The notes under the pieces were generated by a model that made no database searches, had not been told where the DNA came from, and saw only the letters and a program-made list of their open reading frames with translations. From assembly GCF_011250565.1 (NCBI RefSeq), contig NZ_JAANMS010000023.1, forward strand, positions 1 through 63,333: DNA of 63,333 nt, written 5' to 3'. Position numbers and translations under genes: made by a program. Positions 58,694-63,333 of this stretch are shown piece by piece. Source of the stretch: Nocardioides sp. IC4_145. GTDB lineage: Bacteria; Actinomycetota; Actinomycetes; Propionibacteriales; Nocardioidaceae. Numbering within the stretch: the first letter of the stretch is position 1; each line of letters begins with the position of its first letter.

Positions 58694-61552
58694 GTGTCCG
58701 CCCCCGGTCGTGTCGTCGCGCTGCTGGTCAGCCACGACGGCGCGCGCTGGCTGCCGGCGGTGCTCGAGGGGCTGCGCAGCCAGACCCGTCCGGTCGACGC
58801 GGTCGTGGCGATCGACACCGGCAGCAAGGACGGCAGCGCCGACCTGGTCGAGTCCGCGCTCGGCGACCTGCTGGTGGGCGGCGTCGAGCGGGTCAGCGGC
58901 GCGACGTCGTACCCCGACGCCGTCGCGCTCGGCCTCGAGCGCGCCGCCACGACCGGCACCGACGCCGACTGGATCTGGCTCCTCCACGACGACAGCAACC
59001 CCGACCCCCGCGCGCTCGAGGAGCTGCTCGCGGCCGCCGCCGAGCAGCCCGACGTCGCCGTGCTCGGCCCGAAGCTGCGCGAGTGGCCCTCGCTGCGCCG
59101 GCTGCTCGAGCTCGGCGTCACGATCTCGGGCACCGGCCGTCGCGAGACCGGGCTGGAGCGCGGGGAGTACGACCAGGGCCAGCACGACGCCGTCCGCACC
59201 GTCCTCGCGGTCAACACCGCCGGGATGCTCGTGCGCGGGCACGTGCTCGAGGAGCTGGGCGGGTTCGACCGGCAGCTGCCGATCTTCGGCAACGACGTCG
59301 ACTTCGGCTGGCGCGCCGCGACCGCCGGCCACCGCGCGATCGTGGTGCCGCAGGCGGTCGTCTTCCACGCCGAGGCGGCCCACCGCGGCGTACGCCGCAC
59401 GCCGCTGACCGGCCGGCACACCCACTACCAGGAGCGCCGCGCCGCGCTCTACACGCTGCTCGCGAACTCCCGCGCCCGCTCGCTGCCCTTCCAGCTGGTG
59501 CGGTTGGCGCTCGGGACGGTGCTGCGCGTCATCGGCTTCCTGCTCGTCCGGTCGGTCGGGCAGGCGCTCGACGAGCTCGCCGCGCTGGTCTCGGTCTACT
59601 CCAGCCCGCGCGAGGTCCACGCCGCCCGCCGCGAACGGCAGGAGCGGCAGGTCCGCGAGCCCGCCGACGTGCGCCGCCTGCTCGCGCCGCCGTGGTTGCC
59701 CTACCGCCACGGCCTGGACTTCGTCAGCGACCTCGCCGCGGCGGCCACGAACCAGGCCGCCGACGTCGCCGAGCGCCGCCGCGCCGCCAAGGCCGAGCAC
59801 GACCCCTCCTCGATGGCCGCGCGCCGGCGCGTGCTCGACGAGGACGAGGAGTACGCCGACACCGGTGCCGTCGCGCGCTTCCTCACCAACCCCGTGGCGG
59901 TCGCGCTGGCGCTGCTCGTCGTCGCGCTGCTGGTCGCCGGTCGCGAGGCGTACGGCGCGGTCTCCGGCGGCGGCCTCTCCCCGGTGCCCGCGTCGGTCGC
60001 GGACTGGTGGCGGCTGCACGTCGAGCACTGGCACCCGCTCGGCCAGGGCACGGGCGTCCCCGCGCCGCCGTACCTCCTCCCGCTCGCCCTGCTCGGCAGC
60101 GTCCTCGGCACGACGACCGCGGTCAGCGCGGTGCTCGTGCTCTCCGCACCCGTCGCGTTGTGGGGTGCGTGGCGGCTGCTGCGCGTGGTCGGGCGGTTCG
60201 TCTCGCCGCAGGGCGCGCCGCGCTGGTTGCTGCTGTGGGGCTCGGCGACCTGGTCGCTGGTCGCCCTCACCAGCGGCGCGTGGGGCGACGGCCGGCTCGG
60301 CCCGGTGGTCGCCGTCGCGGTGCTGCCGTGGCTCGCCCACGCCGCCCTGGGCTTCGCCGACCCCGAGCCCGACCGTCGCTGGCGCGCCGCCTGGCGCACC
60401 GGCGTCCTGCTCGCGCTGACCACCGCGTTCGCGCCCGTGGCCTGGCCGTTCGCCGTCGTGCTCGGCCTGGTCGTGCTTGCCGCGTCGTACGCCGTCGTCC
60501 GCACCGCCCTGCGCGACCGCTCGGTCTGGGCGCCGCCGCTGGTGGCGCTGGCCGTGCCGCTCCTGCTGGTGGCGCCCTGGTGGCTGCCGAGCCTGCTCGA
60601 GCGCGCAGGCGAGGGCCTGCTGCTGGAGCCGGGCCGGCTGCCGGTGCCGACCGTCTCGCCGCTCGACCTGGTCGCCGGGCGGCTGGGTGACCTCGGGGCG
60701 CCGGTGTGGCTCGGGGTGGTCGTCGCCGTGCTGGCGGTCGCGGCGCTGGTCCCGCGCGCCACCCGGGTCCCGGTGCTCGTGTGCTGGATCGTCGCGCTCG
60801 TGGCCGCGGTCGTGGCTGCGCTGCTGGGTGGCCTGACGCTGTCCCTCGCCTCGGTCGAGACCGCACCCGCGCTGGCGTTCCTCGTCGTCGCGCTGCAGGG
60901 CGCGTTCGTCGTCGCCGCGGTGCTCGGCGGCCAGGGCGCGCCGCGACGGGTCGCTGCGGCGGTCACGGCCGTGGCAGCCGTGGTGCCGCTGGGCGGGCTG
61001 GCGTGGGCCCTCGCGGGGGCCGACGCCTCGCTGGACGAGGACCCGCGGTCCGGCATCCCGGCGTACATGGTCCAGGCCGCCACCCGCGGCGACGACCACG
61101 GCATCCTCGTCGTCCGTGGGTCCGTCGAGGAGGGCCTGACCTGGGTCGTCCGTCGCGGTGACGGCGTCACGCTCGGCGAGGACGAGGTGCTCGCGCTCGC
61201 GCCCGAGGACCAGGTGCTCACCCGAGACGTGCAGCAGCTCGCCTCGCGGCCGACGCCGGCGCTGGTGACCGAGCTCGGCGAGCGGGGGATCGAGTACGTC
61301 GTGCTGCCGGCGCCCGCCGACGGCGCGGTCGCCGCGATGCTCGACGCGACCGGCGGGCTCGTGCAGGCGAGCGCCGCCGATCCCGCGACGCGGGCCTGGC
61401 AGGTCGACCGGCCGATCTCCGACGACGCGCTCGACGGGCCCCGGTCCTGGCTGCGGGTCGTCCTCCTCGTCGTGCAGGGCGCGGGGCTCCTCTGGGTGCT
61501 CGTGCTGTGCGCGCCGACCACCCAGCGCGCCCTCGAGCGGAGGCGCGGATGA
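58694..61552 (+). CDS. large membrane-bound glycosyltransferase family 2 protein
   Basis: 952 residues. The GT2 domain is residues 1-270: VVALLVSHDGARWLPAVLEGLRSQT, IDTGSKDGS, WIWLLHDDSNPDP, NTAGMLVRGHVLEELGGFDRQLPIFGNDVDFGWRAATAGHR. About 13 membrane helices follow (from residue 395), ending in an extracellular portion with EDPRSGIPAYMVQAATRGDDHGILVV and a last helix near 920. The layout (cytosolic GT2 plus many helices plus a soluble tail) suggests transfer of a sugar to a lipid carrier or an exported glycan. The gene always seems to sit beside whiB2 and DUF5719 in related genomes (recollection). Substrate unknown. Confidence 0.88.
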   Translation: MSAPGRVVALLVSHDGARWLPAVLEGLRSQTRPVDAVVAIDTGSKDGSADLVESALGDLLVGGVERVSGATSYPDAVALGLERAATTGTDADWIWLLHDDSNPDPRALEELLAAAAEQPDVAVLGPKLREWPSLRRLLELGVTISGTGRRETGLERGEYDQGQHDAVRTVLAVNTAGMLVRGHVLEELGGFDRQLPIFGNDVDFGWRAATAGHRAIVVPQAVVFHAEAAHRGVRRTPLTGRHTHYQERRAALYTLLANSRARSLPFQLVRLALGTVLRVIGFLLVRSVGQALDELAALVSVYSSPREVHAARRERQERQVREPADVRRLLAPPWLPYRHGLDFVSDLAAAATNQAADVAERRRAAKAEHDPSSMAARRRVLDEDEEYADTGAVARFLTNPVAVALALLVVALLVAGREAYGAVSGGGLSPVPASVADWWRLHVEHWHPLGQGTGVPAPPYLLPLALLGSVLGTTTAVSAVLVLSAPVALWGAWRLLRVVGRFVSPQGAPRWLLLWGSATWSLVALTSGAWGDGRLGPVVAVAVLPWLAHAALGFADPEPDRRWRAAWRTGVLLALTTAFAPVAWPFAVVLGLVVLAASYAVVRTALRDRSVWAPPLVALAVPLLLVAPWWLPSLLERAGEGLLLEPGRLPVPTVSPLDLVAGRLGDLGAPVWLGVVVAVLAVAALVPRATRVPVLVCWIVALVAAVVAALLGGLTLSLASVETAPALAFLVVALQGAFVVAAVLGGQGAPRRVAAAVTAVAAVVPLGGLAWALAGADASLDEDPRSGIPAYMVQAATRGDDHGILVVRGSVEEGLTWVVRRGDGVTLGEDEVLALAPEDQVLTRDVQQLASRPTPALVTELGERGIEYVVLPAPADGAVAAMLDATGGLVQASAADPATRAWQVDRPISDDALDGPRSWLRVVLLVVQGAGLLWVLVLCAPTTQRALERRRG

Positions 61553-62928
61553 GCGCCCCCTCGCGCCGGGCCACCCGCGCCCGCACGTCGCGCGTCCTCG
61601 ACGTGACCGTGGTGCTGGCGGTCCTGGTGCCGCTGCTCACCGGCGGCGCGGTGCTCCTCACGCGCACCGAGACGCCCCCGCTGCCCGACCGGTCGCCGGT
61701 CGAGGCCGCCCTCGGCGCCGCGTCCGTCGTGTGCCCCGCCCTGGCGTCGCCCGTGCTCGTGACCACGGCCTCGGGGGAGTCCGGCACCGTCGTGGCCGGA
61801 GCCGGCGACGACGAGTCGGAGGTCGAGGTCGCACCCGACCGCCTGGGCGAGGCCTCCGGTCTCGGCGAGCGTCCGGTCGTCGTCCGCGCCGAGGACGCGC
61901 TCGCGCCGGGCCTGGTCGCCGGGCGGCACGCCGACGGGCCGCTGCGCGTCGCCGAGTGCGCCGCACCGGCGCCCGAGCAGTGGTTCACCGGTGTGGGCGC
62001 CGGCGCCGGCCACTCCTCGGTGCTCGAGCTGGTCAACCCCGACAACGGCGCCGCCGTCGCCGACGTGGTCGTCACCGGCCGGGCCGGGCTCGTCGAGGCG
62101 CCGGAGCTGCGCGGGGTGGCCGTGCCGGGGCGCAGCAGCGTGCGGCTCGACCTCGCCGAGCTGCTCCCGCGCCGCGACGAGCTGTCGCTGCACGTGACCA
62201 CCCAGCGCGGCCGGGTCTTCTCCGCGGTGCTCGACCGGGTCGACGAGCTCGGCGCCGGCGACGCGGCCGAGGACCACCTCCCGCCGCAGGCCGAGCCCGC
62301 GACCTCGCTCACCCTCCTCGGCCTCCCCGTGGGCCCTGGCGAACGGACGCTCGTGGTCGCGAACGACGGCGACTCCGAGGTCCGCGCGACCCTGCGGGTG
62401 CTCGACGAGCGCTCCGTGTTCGCGCCCGAGGGTCTCGAGGACGTCCGCGTCCCGCCGCAGTCGGTCGCCCGGGTGCAGCTGGGCGCCACCCTCGGGCCGC
62501 TCGTCGCCGACGGCGCACTCGGGCTCGTCGTCGACGCCACCGGGCCGGTCACCGCGACGGTGCGGTCGTTCGTCGACGGCGACCTCGCCCACGCCGTCCC
62601 GACGACCGGCGTCAGGACGGCCACGGTCGCCGCCCTCCCGCCCGGCCGCAAGCGCCTCGTGCTCGCCGGAGCCACCTCGACCGGGGTCGTCGAGGTCGTC
62701 GCCCGCGACGCGTCCGGCGCCGAGCTGGCCGCCAAGCGGGTCGAGGTGTCGCCGAACCGCGGGTTCGCGGTCGGCCTGCCCGCCCGGGCGGTCCACCTCA
62801 CGGTCACCCCGCAGCGCACACCCGTGGTCGCGTCGGTCATCGCCGCGACCGGCGGCGCCGGCGTCGTACGGCTCCACGAGCTGGTGCGGTCCTCGCTCGT
62901 CCCCGACGTCCGCCCCGGCCTCCCCTGA
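61549..62928 (+). CDS. DUF5719 family protein
   Basis: 459 residues. One N-terminal helix (about 18-38, VLDVTVVLAVLVPLLTGGAVLL) exposes an extracellular beta-rich part with repeated Ig-like strands (VLELVNPDNGAAVADVVVTG, RTLVVANDGDSEVRATLRVLD, LGLVVDATGPVTATVRSFVD). Three Cys: VVCPAL, ECAAP. ATG 61549 overlaps the TGA of the large GT2 (ATGA), so the two proteins are probably partners. Function unknown; a periplasm-side partner of the glycosyltransferase is a reasonable guess. Confidence 0.85.
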   Translation: MSAPSRRATRARTSRVLDVTVVLAVLVPLLTGGAVLLTRTETPPLPDRSPVEAALGAASVVCPALASPVLVTTASGESGTVVAGAGDDESEVEVAPDRLGEASGLGERPVVVRAEDALAPGLVAGRHADGPLRVAECAAPAPEQWFTGVGAGAGHSSVLELVNPDNGAAVADVVVTGRAGLVEAPELRGVAVPGRSSVRLDLAELLPRRDELSLHVTTQRGRVFSAVLDRVDELGAGDAAEDHLPPQAEPATSLTLLGLPVGPGERTLVVANDGDSEVRATLRVLDERSVFAPEGLEDVRVPPQSVARVQLGATLGPLVADGALGLVVDATGPVTATVRSFVDGDLAHAVPTTGVRTATVAALPPGRKRLVLAGATSTGVVEVVARDASGAELAAKRVEVSPNRGFAVGLPARAVHLTVTPQRTPVVASVIAATGGAGVVRLHELVRSSLVPDVRPGLP

Positions 62929-62977
62929 TCCCACCTCCGACGAGCTCGCGGCGGGTCTCGATACCCGTCGGCGAGCC

Positions 62978-63333
62978 TCAGTCGTCGTCCGCGTCGTACC
63001 GCGGGTCGATGACGGAGGGGTCGACGTTGAGCAGGTCGGCGACCTGCTCGACGACGACGGTGAGGACGAGGGAGTCGAGCTCGGAGCGGGTCTCGGCGCG
63101 GTGCTCGATGGGGCGCCGGAAGACCACGACGCGGGAGGGCTCGCCGCCGGTGCCGCGGACGGCCGAGCCGAGGGGGACGTCGGGGGAGTCCCAGTCGTCG
63201 GGGACGTGGGGGGTGTCCTCGACGGCGTACTCGACGGTCCCGAGGCGGTCGGCCCAGCGGCCGTCGACCTCCTCGACGACGGCGAGGACCAGGTCGTCGA
63301 ACCGCTCGCGCCGGGTGCGGGTCTCCGGCCGGC
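62978..63333 (-). CDS. metallopeptidase family protein, Rv3259-like (5' end beyond window)
   Basis: The frame runs from the TGA at 62978-62980 to the right edge, about 118 codons. It reads RRERFDDLVLAVVEEVDGRW, then VEYAVEDTPHVPDDW, VVFRRPIEHRA and LVLTVVVEQVADLLNVDP, ending IDPRYDADDD. This is the zincin-like family represented by M. tuberculosis Rv3259, next to whiB2. The HExxH-like site is degenerate here (VVEQVADLL), as is common in this group. The 49-bp gap before it has a GGGTCTCGATACCC hairpin fragment. The N-terminus is missing. Confidence 0.8.
   Translation of the reverse strand, partial: RPETRTRRERFDDLVLAVVEEVDGRWADRLGTVEYAVEDTPHVPDDWDSPDVPLGSAVRGTGGEPSRVVVFRRPIEHRAETRSELDSLVLTVVVEQVADLLNVDPSVIDPRYDADDD

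Overview
The window looks like the chromosome of a high-GC actinobacterium, most likely a Nocardioides-like member of the Propionibacteriales (inference). Reasons: very high GC, many GTG starts, chains of genes overlapping by four bases (ATGA or GTGA), WhiB, F420 genes (fbiA, fbiB), acyl-CoA carboxylase with an epsilon subunit, and gene order that follows the M. tuberculosis block Rv3259-Rv3285 as I remember it (accA3, maf, accE5, accD5, birA, PH protein, GtrA, purK, purE, fadE25-like, LCP, TIGR03089, manC, fbiB, fbiA, whiB2, Rv3259-like). I found no tRNA, rRNA, CRISPR, transposase or prophage genes.

Layout. 0-20.5 kb is mostly core: two PH-domain proteins, an acyl-CoA carboxylase alpha subunit divergent from an acyl-CoA dehydrogenase, a GlgC-like nucleotidyltransferase, an OFA-type MFS transporter with a 33-residue companion, GtrA, Maf, a GH6 glucanase, an unusual response regulator, a lipoprotein plus processive-type GT2 pair, accE-accD facing birA, a PH protein, a class III cyclase, a lone winged-helix protein, and purK-purE. 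20.7-26.4 kb (minus strand) is the most striking part: six genes, each overlapping the next by four bases, encoding a VanX-type D,D-dipeptidase, an alanine-racemase-fold enzyme, a D-Ala-D-X ligase, an acyltransferase-3 membrane protein, a HisKA_3 kinase and a LuxR-type regulator. It resembles an enterococcal vanC/vanG-type cluster in which the two halves of VanT are separate genes.

26.5-42.3 kb is accessory: a three-subunit molybdenum hydroxylase, a DUF222/HNH protein, a duplicated non-coding repeat, a CoA-binding protein, a secreted protein, Dps, a SigB/F-type sigma factor, a small operon with WXG/EspC-like proteins, enoyl-CoA hydratase, two LytR-CpsA-Psr (LCP) proteins and a thioesterase. 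42.7-49.5 kb is a galactofuranose polymer cluster: two GT2 enzymes, UDP-galactopyranose mutase, a GlfT2-like polymerase and a Wzm/Wzt-type ABC exporter. 49.8-63.3 kb holds a large amidase with FG-GAP repeats, TIGR03089, manC, a small CarD-like protein, DUF3105, fbiB/fbiA, whiB, a large membrane GT2, DUF5719 and an edge-truncated metallopeptidase-family gene.

The genes mostly concern building and modifying the envelope: sugar-nucleotide supply (GlgC-like, ManC, Glf), polymer synthesis and export (GT2s, GlfT2, Wzm/Wzt), attachment to peptidoglycan (LCP), peptidoglycan editing (amidase, van-like operon) and acyl-CoA supply (carboxylase, acyl-CoA dehydrogenase). Intergenic spaces carry unusual symmetric elements: two copies of an 84-bp triple palindrome, an unrelated 86-bp triple palindrome beside one of them, a 96-bp inverted repeat, and several hairpin repeats of a GGTTGAG...CTCGAAACC type. 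At least sixteen genes have a -10-like hexamer 6-8 bases before the start codon, the pattern expected of leaderless transcripts.
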